In this document: piece after piece, positions 24,823 to 31,672 of the stretch
Layout: the number at the start of each line of letters is the position of its first letter
Position numbering within the stretch: position 1 is the first letter of the stretch
Source of the DNA: JBDSKH01 sp035495435
Lineage (GTDB): Bacteria > Actinomycetota > Actinomycetes > Actinomycetales > Microbacteriaceae
Length of the DNA: 64,000 nt
NCBI GenBank assembly: GCA_035495435.1
Contig: DATJFV010000054.1
Span: 1 to 64,000 of the forward strand
Direction: 5' to 3'
Notes under the pieces: model-generated
The model's database searches: none
The model's input: only the letters and a program-made list of their open reading frames with translations
What the model was told of the DNA's origin: nothing
Position numbers and translations under genes: made by a program

Positions 24823-25235
24823 GTGGTGCTCCTCTTTCCGATTCCTTTGATGGCCTGAATGTCACGCCGCATGCTGTCGATCGACTCCGTCGGCACGGGC
24901 GGGATGCCCGTCTTCAGTACCCGGTAGCCGATGAGCGCGAGGATCGCGGCGACGATCAGCAGTACCGCGGCGACCAGCAGCGCGGCCAGCCAACCGGGCA
25001 TGACCAGCGACAGCGCCAGGATGGCGGCGGTCAGCAGCACGCCGAGCATGCCGAGCAGCACGACGAGTGCGACGGCGATCAGCCCGGCGCCGATGCCCAG
25101 CGCCTTGACCTTCGCCACCATCTCGGCTTTGAGCAGGTCGATCTCGCGCTGCACGAGCTCGCGCACCAGCGTGGGGACGCTGGTGACGAGTTCGATCAGC
25201 GACCGCTTGCGCGGTGTGGGGGTGGGCGTCGTCAT
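24819..25235 (-). CDS. Holin-X superfamily (DUF1469-like) membrane protein
   Basis: 138 residues. An amphipathic N-terminal stretch (ELVTSVPTLVRELVQREIDL, then LKAEMV) is typical of the actinobacterial holin-X family. Two transmembrane helices follow (about residues 48-74 and 80-106), ending in a charged tail. Despite the family name it is not linked to phage genes here. It lies between DUF3618- and YtxH-like genes in a minus-strand operon. Confidence 0.75.
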   Translation of the reverse strand: MTTPTPTPRKRSLIELVTSVPTLVRELVQREIDLLKAEMVAKVKALGIGAGLIAVALVVLLGMLGVLLTAAILALSLVMPGWLAALLVAAVLLIVAAILALIGYRVLKTGIPPVPTESIDSMRRDIQAIKGIGKRSTT

Positions 25236-25246
25236 GACAGCCCGCC

Positions 25247-25567
25247 TCAGCTGGAGGCGGAGCTGCTCGACCGGGTCGACCCCGCGGGCTTGGTGCCCGA
25301 CGACTTCGACGCGGCCGGCTTGGCGGCGGGCTTCTTGCCCGAGACCTGCGCCACCACCTTCTTGGCGTTGTCGCTGACGAAGTCGGCGACCTCGGGGGCC
25401 TTGTCCTTGACGAAGTCCTCGACGGCGTCGACCTGCTTCTGCACGCGCGGGTCGTTCCAGACCTTCAGCGCGGCGGTGCGCAGCTCTTCGTACTTCTCGC
25501 GCCCGGCACGGGTGCCGAGCACGTATCCGAGGCCCAGTCCGGCCACGAACAGGATCTTGCCTTTCAC
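25247..25567 (-). CDS. YtxH-like small protein
   Basis: 106 residues. An N-terminal glycine-rich membrane segment (FVAGLGLGYVLGTRAGREKY) is followed by a helical charged part (VDAVEDFVKDKAPEVADFV) and a Lys/Ala/Ser-rich disordered tail. GTG at 25565-25567 starts it. YtxH-like proteins are general-stress associated in Bacillus; the function here is inferred only from family and neighbourhood. It is the first gene of the three-gene membrane module that sits between cgoX and chdC. Confidence 0.72.
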   Translation of the reverse strand: MKGKILFVAGLGLGYVLGTRAGREKYEELRTAALKVWNDPRVQKQVDAVEDFVKDKAPEVADFVSDNAKKVVAQVSGKKPAAKPAASKSSGTKPAGSTRSSSSASS

Positions 25568-25605
25568 GATGTCTCCAGTCTCCGGTGGGAAGGGGTGCGC
25601 CTTGC

Positions 25606-26838
25606 CTACTCGGGCTCTGCGATGGTCACCGCGTCGGCCTGAGCGACGACGGCGGCGATGCCGGTGCCAGCTACAGCCTCCCCCAGGTACTGCATTCCGT
25701 CAACGGCATGCGTCCGAGGCGCAGCACGTTCCCAGGTGACCAGGGCGGCGTCATCCGGATGCGGCACCGGCACCCCGAGCAGGGTGGCGGCATCGCGGGC
25801 GGCGCTTGCGACGTCGGGGGTGTCCGCCGCGTCGTACGACAGCCGCAGCACGTGGCGACCCTGCGCGGCCTCGCGCACCCAGCCCCACTTGGCCGTGACA
25901 TGCGTGAGCGCCCGCACCCCGACCCCCGCGCCTGCGGCCACCAGCACCCCGGTGCCCCGCGGAGCCACGTCGAGCTCGGGCGCGTCCACCACCAGCGTCA
26001 CCAGGGTCACCCGGTGCGCGACCTCCTCGCCGTGCGCCACCAGCACCCGGCCGGCGATCCGCTCGCCGCCGACGAGGGTCACGCCGCCGGGGTCGGCGGA
26101 GTCGACCCGGGCGTCGGTGCGCAACTCGACGCCGAACGCCTCGAGGTCCTGCAGCAGTACGTCGACCAGCCGCGCGACGCCACCGCGCAGCCCCGCGACC
26201 TGCGACCCGGCGGTGGCGGGGTCGCGCAGCGAGCGCACCGCCGCCGAGAGGCTCGCCTCGCGCAGCAGGGCACGGCGCAGGCCCGGGGCGACGACGTCGA
26301 GCTCCAGGTCGTCGGGATCGGCGGAGTGCACGCCGCGCGCGACCGGGGCGACCAGTCCCTCGAGGACTCCGCGCCCCATCCGGCGGCGCACCAGCTCGCC
26401 CAGCGTGCGCGAGTTGGCGCCCACCTGCCCGAGCATGAGCGCGTCGAGCTGCGCCCGCCATGCGGCCCGGCTGCCGATCGCGGCCACCACGTCGGCGGCG
26501 AGCGGTGTGCCGGGGATGCCCAGCAGGCTGGTGGCGGGCAGCGGTATCGCCGAGCCGTCGGCGCGGTAGAGCCAGGCGGGGGTGTCGGCGGGGCGCACGA
26601 TGTCGCCCGCCAGCCCGAGCGCGGTGGCGAGCCGCTCGACCGTGCCGCCGCGGGTGGCGAACGCCTCCGCCCCGGCGTCGAGGGGGATGCCGCCGACGGT
26701 GTGCTGCGCAACCTGGCCGCCGAACCGGCCCGAGGCTTCGAGCACGGTGACCTCGGCGCCGGCGAGCGCCAGCCGGCGCGCGGCGGTGAGGCCAGCGAGC
26801 CCGCCGCCGGCGATCAGAATGCGGTCAGTCCTCGCCAT
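25606..26838 (-). CDS. cgoX: Coproporphyrinogen III oxidase, FAD-dependent (HemY/CgoX)
   Basis: A 410-residue flavoprotein oxidising coproporphyrinogen III to coproporphyrin III in the Gram-positive heme route. The FAD-binding motif ILIAGGGLAGLTAARRL is at the N-terminus, with GGIPLDAGAEAFATRG downstream. It is somewhat shorter than the usual 450-480 residues. It overlaps hemE by 14 nt. Together with cpfC and chdC it shows that heme is made through coproporphyrin; the older name for this protein is protoporphyrinogen oxidase. Confidence 0.9.
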   Translation of the reverse strand: MARTDRILIAGGGLAGLTAARRLALAGAEVTVLEASGRFGGQVAQHTVGGIPLDAGAEAFATRGGTVERLATALGLAGDIVRPADTPAWLYRADGSAIPLPATSLLGIPGTPLAADVVAAIGSRAAWRAQLDALMLGQVGANSRTLGELVRRRMGRGVLEGLVAPVARGVHSADPDDLELDVVAPGLRRALLREASLSAAVRSLRDPATAGSQVAGLRGGVARLVDVLLQDLEAFGVELRTDARVDSADPGGVTLVGGERIAGRVLVAHGEEVAHRVTLVTLVVDAPELDVAPRGTGVLVAAGAGVGVRALTHVTAKWGWVREAAQGRHVLRLSYDAADTPDVASAARDAATLLGVPVPHPDDAALVTWERAAPRTHAVDGMQYLGEAVAGTGIAAVVAQADAVTIAEPE

Positions 26839-27883
26839 GCGCGTACGCCACGATGCGGGTCAGCACGTCAGGATCGGTTTCGGGTGGCACACCGTGCCCG
26901 AGGTTCAGCACGTGCGCGGGGGCCGAGCGCCCGCGCTCGAGGACGTCGTCGATGTGCGCCCGCAGGGTGCTCCACGGCGCAGAGAGCAGGGCCGGGTCGA
27001 GGTTGCCCTGCACCGGAACCCCGCCGCCGAGCCGTTCCGAGGCTTCATCCAGCGGCAGCCGCCAGTCCACCCCGACGACCGTCGCGCCGAGCCCCGGCAG
27101 CAGGTCGAGCACGTCGCCGCTGCCCAGCCCGAAGTGCACGCGGGGCACATCGAGCCCGCGCAGCGCGTCGAACGCCCGGCGCGAGTGCGGGGCCACCCGC
27201 CGCTGGTAGTCGCGGCGCGAGAGGGTGCCCATCCACGAGTCGAACAGTTGCACGGCGCTCGCCCCCGCCTCGACCTGTGCGCGCACGAAGGCGCCGGTGA
27301 CGTCGGCGCACCAGTTGAGCAGAGCCGCCCAGGCGTGCGGGTCGGAGTACATCAGCGAGCGGGCGCGCAGCTGGTCCTTCGACGGGCCGCCTTCCACGAG
27401 GTAGGAGGCCAGCGTGTACGGTGCTCCGCCGAAGCCGATGAGCGGCGTGGAACCGAGCTGCTCGACCGCGAGCGCGACGGCGTCGCGGATGGGGGCCAGG
27501 GCATCCGGGTCGAGCGGGCGCAGCCGCAGCACGTCGGATGCGGTGCGCACCGGCTCGGCCAGGACCGGCCCGCGACCGGGCTCGATGCGCACGTCGACAC
27601 CGGCGAGCTTGACGGGCACGACGATGTCGCTGAAGAAGATGGCGGCGTCGACGTGGTGCCGCCGCACCGGCTGCACGGTGATCTCGGCGGCGAGCGCCGG
27701 GGTCAGGCAGGCGTCGAGCATCTCGGTGCCCTCGCGGGCCGCCCGGTACTCGGGCAGCGATCGACCGGCCTGCCGCATGAACCAGACCGGGGCCGTTTCG
27801 GGACGGTCGCCGCGGTAGGCGCGGACGAGGGGCGCCGTCGTCGTGCGTCCGTCGGAGAGCGGGTGGGCGTCGGGCAGCGTCAC
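26825..27883 (-). CDS. hemE: Uroporphyrinogen decarboxylase
   Basis: A 352-residue enzyme decarboxylating uroporphyrinogen III to coproporphyrinogen III. VWFMRQAGRSLPEYRA is the signature near the N-terminus, FFSDIVVP holds a conserved Asp, and VQLFDSWMGTLS and LNLGHGVPPETDP are further family blocks. The GTG at 27881-27883 lies 6 nt after a TAGCCT box on the minus strand. It is divergent from hemA with only 30 bp between their starts and co-transcribed with cgoX. Confidence 0.95.
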   Translation of the reverse strand: MTLPDAHPLSDGRTTTAPLVRAYRGDRPETAPVWFMRQAGRSLPEYRAAREGTEMLDACLTPALAAEITVQPVRRHHVDAAIFFSDIVVPVKLAGVDVRIEPGRGPVLAEPVRTASDVLRLRPLDPDALAPIRDAVALAVEQLGSTPLIGFGGAPYTLASYLVEGGPSKDQLRARSLMYSDPHAWAALLNWCADVTGAFVRAQVEAGASAVQLFDSWMGTLSRRDYQRRVAPHSRRAFDALRGLDVPRVHFGLGSGDVLDLLPGLGATVVGVDWRLPLDEASERLGGGVPVQGNLDPALLSAPWSTLRAHIDDVLERGRSAPAHVLNLGHGVPPETDPDVLTRIVAYAHGED

Positions 27884-27889
27884 TCACCC

Positions 27890-27907
27890 AGGCTACGTGC
27901 CTAGGCT
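27890..27907. promoter_or_regulatory. Divergent hemE / hemA -10 boxes
   Basis: TAGCCT on the minus strand (27890-27895) is 6 nt before the hemE GTG, and TAGGCT on the plus strand (27902-27907) is 6 nt before the hemA GTG. The whole intergenic space is 30 bp, so each -35 region must lie inside the opposite gene. Both transcripts would be leaderless. Confidence 0.5.
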
Positions 27908-27913
27908 GTACGC

Positions 27914-29155
27914 GTGCTTCTGTGCGTGACCGCGAACCACCGCACCGCCGACTTCGAACTGCTCGACCGGGTGAGCCGGGGCGCATCGTCTGTCGCCGGC
28001 GACCTGGTCACCGGGTCGGATGTCGTGGCCGGCGCGGTCGTGCTGGCCACGTGCAACCGTTTCGAGGCCTACCTCGAGATCGACGAACCGCTCACCGCGG
28101 CGGTCGAGGTGGCGACCGAGGTGGTCTTCGCGACGCTCGCTGCGTCGCTCGGCGACGATGCCGGTCGGCTTCGGGACGCCGCCGCCGTGCACGCCGGTCC
28201 GGCGGTGGCGCGGCACCTGTTCGCCGTCACCTCGGGGCTGGAATCTCTCGTGCTCGGGGAGGACGAGATCGCGGGCCAGGTGCAGCGTGCCCTGGCCGCT
28301 GCGCGCGAGGCGGGCACCTCATCCGGTGGTCTGGAGCGGCTCTTCCAGCGCGCCACCCGCACCTCGCGCGAGGTGCGCGCCGCGGCGGATCTCGGCGGCG
28401 CCGGGCGCACCGTCGCACGTCTCGCCCTCGACCTGGCCTCTACCCGCGTCGCCGACTGGTCGGCGACGACGGTGCTGGTGGTGGGCACCGGCAGCTATGC
28501 GGCGACCACGATCACGGCACTCCGCGCCCGCGGCGTGACCGACCTGCGGGTGTTCTCGGCCACCGGCCGCGCCGAGCGGTTCGCCGCGCGGTTCGGCGTG
28601 CGCGCCGAGCACGACCTGGGTGCGGCGATCGCGGATGCCGGGGTCGTCATCACCTGCACCGCCCGTTACGAGGTCACCGCGGCCGACATCCCCGACGAGC
28701 GACGTCGGCTGATCATCGACCTCGGCCTGCCCCGCAACGTGCGGCCGGAGGTCGGCGCGCTGCCGGGTGTCGAGCTGATCGACCTCGAGGTGCTGGCGCT
28801 GCACGCCCCGCTGCCCGAGCTCGAGCCGGGCGCACGGGAGCTGGTCGGCTCGGCCGCCGATGCGTTCGCCGCCGAAGAGCTGGCCGCGCCCGCGATCGTC
28901 GCCCTGCGCAGCCATGTCTTCGCGGCCCTCGAGGCAGAGCTGGCGCGCTCCCGCGCGCGCGGCGAGGACGAGCGCACCGAGCAGGCGCTGCGGCACTTCG
29001 CGGGGGTGCTGCTGCACGAGCCGTCGGTGCGGGCGCGCGACCTCGCGGCGCAGGGCCGCAGCGAGGAGTTCGCTGCGGCCCTGCGTGTGCTCTACGGCGT
29101 CGAGGCGGAGGTCACACCCCCGCCGCGTCGCCGCGGCCGGCCATCGGCCGGGTGA
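27914..29155 (+). CDS. hemA: Glutamyl-tRNA reductase
   Basis: A 413-residue enzyme reducing glutamyl-tRNA(Glu) to glutamate-1-semialdehyde, the committed step of heme synthesis. Cys47 in VLATCNRFE is the catalytic nucleophile, TANHRTADFELLDR is the N-terminal block, SLVLGEDEIAGQVQRAL the following signature, and VLVVGTGSYAATTI the NADPH site. GTG 27914 follows TAGGCT at 6 nt. It is divergent from hemE and its 3' end overlaps the convergent surface-protein gene by 44 nt. It supplies the only heme-pathway enzyme encoded on the plus strand. Confidence 0.95.
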   Translation: MLLCVTANHRTADFELLDRVSRGASSVAGDLVTGSDVVAGAVVLATCNRFEAYLEIDEPLTAAVEVATEVVFATLAASLGDDAGRLRDAAAVHAGPAVARHLFAVTSGLESLVLGEDEIAGQVQRALAAAREAGTSSGGLERLFQRATRTSREVRAAADLGGAGRTVARLALDLASTRVADWSATTVLVVGTGSYAATTITALRARGVTDLRVFSATGRAERFAARFGVRAEHDLGAAIADAGVVITCTARYEVTAADIPDERRRLIIDLGLPRNVRPEVGALPGVELIDLEVLALHAPLPELEPGARELVGSAADAFAAEELAAPAIVALRSHVFAALEAELARSRARGEDERTEQALRHFAGVLLHEPSVRARDLAAQGRSEEFAAALRVLYGVEAEVTPPPRRRGRPSAG

Positions 29156-31295
29156 CCGAGCGCAGTCGCATCAGCCCGAGGCCGGTCGCCAGCAGCATGC
29201 CGGCCAACACCGACATGAGCAGCGGCGAGCCGCCGGTCATGGCGAGCGTCAGCAGGTCGCACGAGGCGGGCCGGGTGAACGTCAGCGTCCAGTTGTGTTT
29301 CGTCCCCGCAGCCAGACCGTAGGACGGGCCGTTCGCGGTGGCCTCGAGCACGATCGTCGTCGGGCCGCTCACCACGTGGGTCGTCTCGCTGACCGTCGAG
29401 CCGTTCGCCGTCCAGGTCAGGGCGGCGGGGTCGGACAGGTCGTTCGACAGGGTGTACGAACCGTCACCGCTGCATGACAGCGGCGTCGTCACGACCTTCG
29501 GCACCACGAGGGGGAAGGTGGTCAGGTCGCACTTGCCGGGGTAGGCGTCGACGGTCACCGTGAACGGGTTCGGCACGGCCGAGGTGTACCCCGAGTCGAG
29601 CGTGTACCCGATGCTGTAGTCGCCGGGCGACAGCGGGCCGGTGATGCCGGCCAGGTTGAACGGCACGTTACCGCCGGTTCCCGTGATGGTGTACGTCACG
29701 CCCGAGGTCACCGTCAGCTGAATGTAGCCGGGGGTGAGGAACACGAACGCGGTGCAGGTCTGCGGGGTCGGCGTTGCCGCGGGCGACACCGCCGTGGGGG
29801 GCGTGCAGACACCCGCGTAGGCGTTGACGACCACGTCGATCGGCTGGGTGATGCTCGACCCGAGACCGGGGTCGAGCGTCCACGTCACCGAGTAGTTACC
29901 CGGCGGCACCGGGTCGGAGAGACCCGAGACGTCGTAGTTCACCGTTCCGCTCGGACCGGTGATCGTGTAGGTCACCCCGGTGATCACGGTGAGCTGGATC
30001 GAGCCGTCCTGCAGGGTTCCCAGTCGCGAGCAGGTCTCGGGCGAGGGCACCGCCCCCGGAGTCACCTGCGTCACCTGGCCGCAGACTCCCGAGTAGGGGT
30101 CGACGACGACGAGGATCGGGCTGGTCACCGCGGTCGTGTACCCGGAGTCGAGCGTGAACGCCACGGAGTAGTTGCCCGGGGCGACGGGGTCAGACAGACC
30201 GGTCACCGCGTCGTAGTTGACGGTGCCGCCCGGGCCGGTGATCGTGTAGGTCACGCCCGCCAGGATGGTCAGCTGGATCGAGCCGTCGACGAGCGCGTTG
30301 CTGACGCAGGTCTCGGGCGAGGGAACCGCAGCCGGGGTCACCGGGGTGCCGGCGCAGATCCCGGTGTAGGCGCTGACGCTCACCGAGATGGGACTGGTCA
30401 CCGAGGTGTAGTAGCCCGTTCCGGCCAGGGTGAAGGCCACCGAGTAGTTGCCGGGGGCGACCGGGTCGGAGAGACCGGTCACGGCGTCGTAGTTCACGGT
30501 TCCGCCCGGGCCGGTGATCGTGTAGGTCACGCCCGTGATGATGGTCAGCTGGATGCGGCCGTCGACGAGCGTCGTGCCCGCCGAGCAGGTCTGCGGGGTG
30601 GCCGTCGCGGCGGGGGTGACCACCGTGGGCGCGTTGCAGTCGTTCGCCAGGATGGCCGAACCCGGGATGCCGCCGAACAGGGTGTTCATGTTGAGGCCGG
30701 GGTAGCTGACGTCCACTCCCTTCACCTTGTAGGTGAACGGCGGAATGATGTCGTTGAGGTGGTCGTCCTTGTCGCTCGGCGGGTCGACGTGGCCGTTGTA
30801 GGCGGCCTGCTCGTCGATGGTCTCCGAGATCCACGGGTTGATGCCCTGGGTCGCGTGACACAGCGTGACGTTCGGGTTCGAGCCGGCCGCGGTGACGCGG
30901 GTCAGGGTGCTGCGCGACGCGGACAGCAGGGGCAGCACGGTCTGCTCGGTGACGGTCTGGTCGCCGGGCGCGGAGTCGTCCGTGGCCGGGTCGTCCGTCG
31001 CCGGGTCATCCGTGGCCGGGTCCTGGCTGGCCGGGTCCTCCGGTGCGGGGTCGGATGCCGGGGCCGGGTCCTCCACAGGTGCGGGCTCGGATGCGGGGGC
31101 CGGGTTCGGGGCGGGGTCGGGCGCCGGAGGCGCGGGTACCGGATCGGGCGCCGGGGGCTCCGGGGCAGGATCGGGTGTGGTCACGGTGGTGGTCGTGGGG
31201 TCGTCGTCCGCGAATGCGGGGCTGATGACGAGGCCCGAGTAACCGGTGGTCAATGCGAGCGCTACCGCGAACGCGGCGAGACGAGGGGTTCTCAT
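29112..31295 (-). CDS. Large repeat-containing surface protein with LAMTG sorting signal
   Basis: 727 residues from the ATG at 31293-31295, which has GGAG at good distance; the frame extends 10 codons further. A signal peptide ending SPAFA precedes a Pro/Asp/Ala-rich stalk of about 90 residues with repeated DPATDDPATDD. After a short domain, four related repeats of about 85-90 residues follow, each with a T-x-E/Q-T-C start, GVTYTITGPGGTVNYD, GNYSV and a Y-x-G-x-C end. A membrane-proximal domain (CSGDGSYTLSND) leads to LAMTG, a transmembrane helix and an Arg-containing tail, the arrangement of class E sortase substrates. It is probably attached to peptidoglycan, with a role in adhesion or envelope structure (inference). 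No sortase gene is in the window. Confidence 0.8.
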   Translation of the reverse strand: MRTPRLAAFAVALALTTGYSGLVISPAFADDDPTTTTVTTPDPAPEPPAPDPVPAPPAPDPAPNPAPASEPAPVEDPAPASDPAPEDPASQDPATDDPATDDPATDDSAPGDQTVTEQTVLPLLSASRSTLTRVTAAGSNPNVTLCHATQGINPWISETIDEQAAYNGHVDPPSDKDDHLNDIIPPFTYKVKGVDVSYPGLNMNTLFGGIPGSAILANDCNAPTVVTPAATATPQTCSAGTTLVDGRIQLTIITGVTYTITGPGGTVNYDAVTGLSDPVAPGNYSVAFTLAGTGYYTSVTSPISVSVSAYTGICAGTPVTPAAVPSPETCVSNALVDGSIQLTILAGVTYTITGPGGTVNYDAVTGLSDPVAPGNYSVAFTLDSGYTTAVTSPILVVVDPYSGVCGQVTQVTPGAVPSPETCSRLGTLQDGSIQLTVITGVTYTITGPSGTVNYDVSGLSDPVPPGNYSVTWTLDPGLGSSITQPIDVVVNAYAGVCTPPTAVSPAATPTPQTCTAFVFLTPGYIQLTVTSGVTYTITGTGGNVPFNLAGITGPLSPGDYSIGYTLDSGYTSAVPNPFTVTVDAYPGKCDLTTFPLVVPKVVTTPLSCSGDGSYTLSNDLSDPAALTWTANGSTVSETTHVVSGPTTIVLEATANGPSYGLAAGTKHNWTLTFTRPASCDLLTLAMTGGSPLLMSVLAGMLLATGLGLMRLRSVTRPMAGRGDAAGV

Positions 31296-31527
31296 TTTTT
31301 GCTCCGTGAGAAGGCGCGACGCCACGTTGCGTCGGGCGCGGGAGCCGGCGGGGGCCGGTGTTGTGGGGGAGGGGAAATGCGACCGCGGAGGCGGCCTGGG
31401 GGCGGCGGGGGCCGTCCGGGGGCTGTGGGTGCGGCTGGGCGCTTCGGGTGCGCGACGCCGGGTGAATCAGGGGGGGTCGGGTTAGCGGGGCTGCTTCTCC
31501 TTGGTTCGGGTTGTCCCGATGATATGC

Positions 31528-31545
31528 GTCCCCCCTTTGGGGGAC
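31528..31545. promoter_or_regulatory. C/G-tract palindrome GTCCCCCCTTTGGGGGAC
   Basis: Arms GTCCCCC and GGGGGAC flank a CTTT centre. The 11-bp word CTTTGGGGGAC recurs in inverted orientation upstream of the second surface-protein gene (33830-33840). It may be a regulator site shared by the two genes. Confidence 0.45.
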
Positions 31546-31548
31546 AAG

Positions 31549-31562
31549 AGGACTTTCGTCCT
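31549..31562. promoter_or_regulatory. DevR/DosR-like box AGGACTTTCGTCCT
   Basis: A perfect inverted repeat AGGAC-TTTC-GTCCT. It closely resembles the established DosR/DevR consensus of mycobacteria (GGGACTTTNGTCCC), with A/T in place of the outermost G/C. It lies about 255 bp upstream of the surface-protein ATG, rather far for direct activation unless the transcript has a long leader. No DevR-type regulator gene is in the window. Confidence 0.4.
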
Positions 31563-31619
31563 AGGTATCCGCACCCTGAACGGCGGCGCTCTCAGCCCGC
31601 CACCGTTCCAGGTGAAGAC

Positions 31620-31660
31620 GGCGCCGCGCCCCTGTGTCTCAGCCCACGGGGCGCGACGCC
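31620..31660 (-). terminator. GC-rich terminator hairpin of the second surface-protein gene
   Basis: GGCGCCGCGCCCC (31620-31632) pairs with GGGGCGCGACGCC (31648-31660) with one mismatch and a 15-nt loop, starting 12 bp after the stop codon on the minus strand. No U-tract. Confidence 0.55.
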
Positions 31661-31672
31661 GCCGCTCAGCGG

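Larger units (their letters stand above)
31296..31672. other. 377-bp non-coding region between the two surface-protein genes
   Basis: It holds the terminator hairpin of the upstream surface gene (31620-31660), a palindrome of the form AGGACTTTCGTCCT (31549-31562), a C/G-tract palindrome (31528-31545), and about 190 bp of G-rich sequence without a recognisable gene before the ATG of the downstream surface gene. The region is unusually long for this compact genome. Confidence 0.7.

Noticed and set aside
24819..25235. Prophage holin
   Set aside because: The family name is historical; there is no lysin, capsid or integrase gene nearby.
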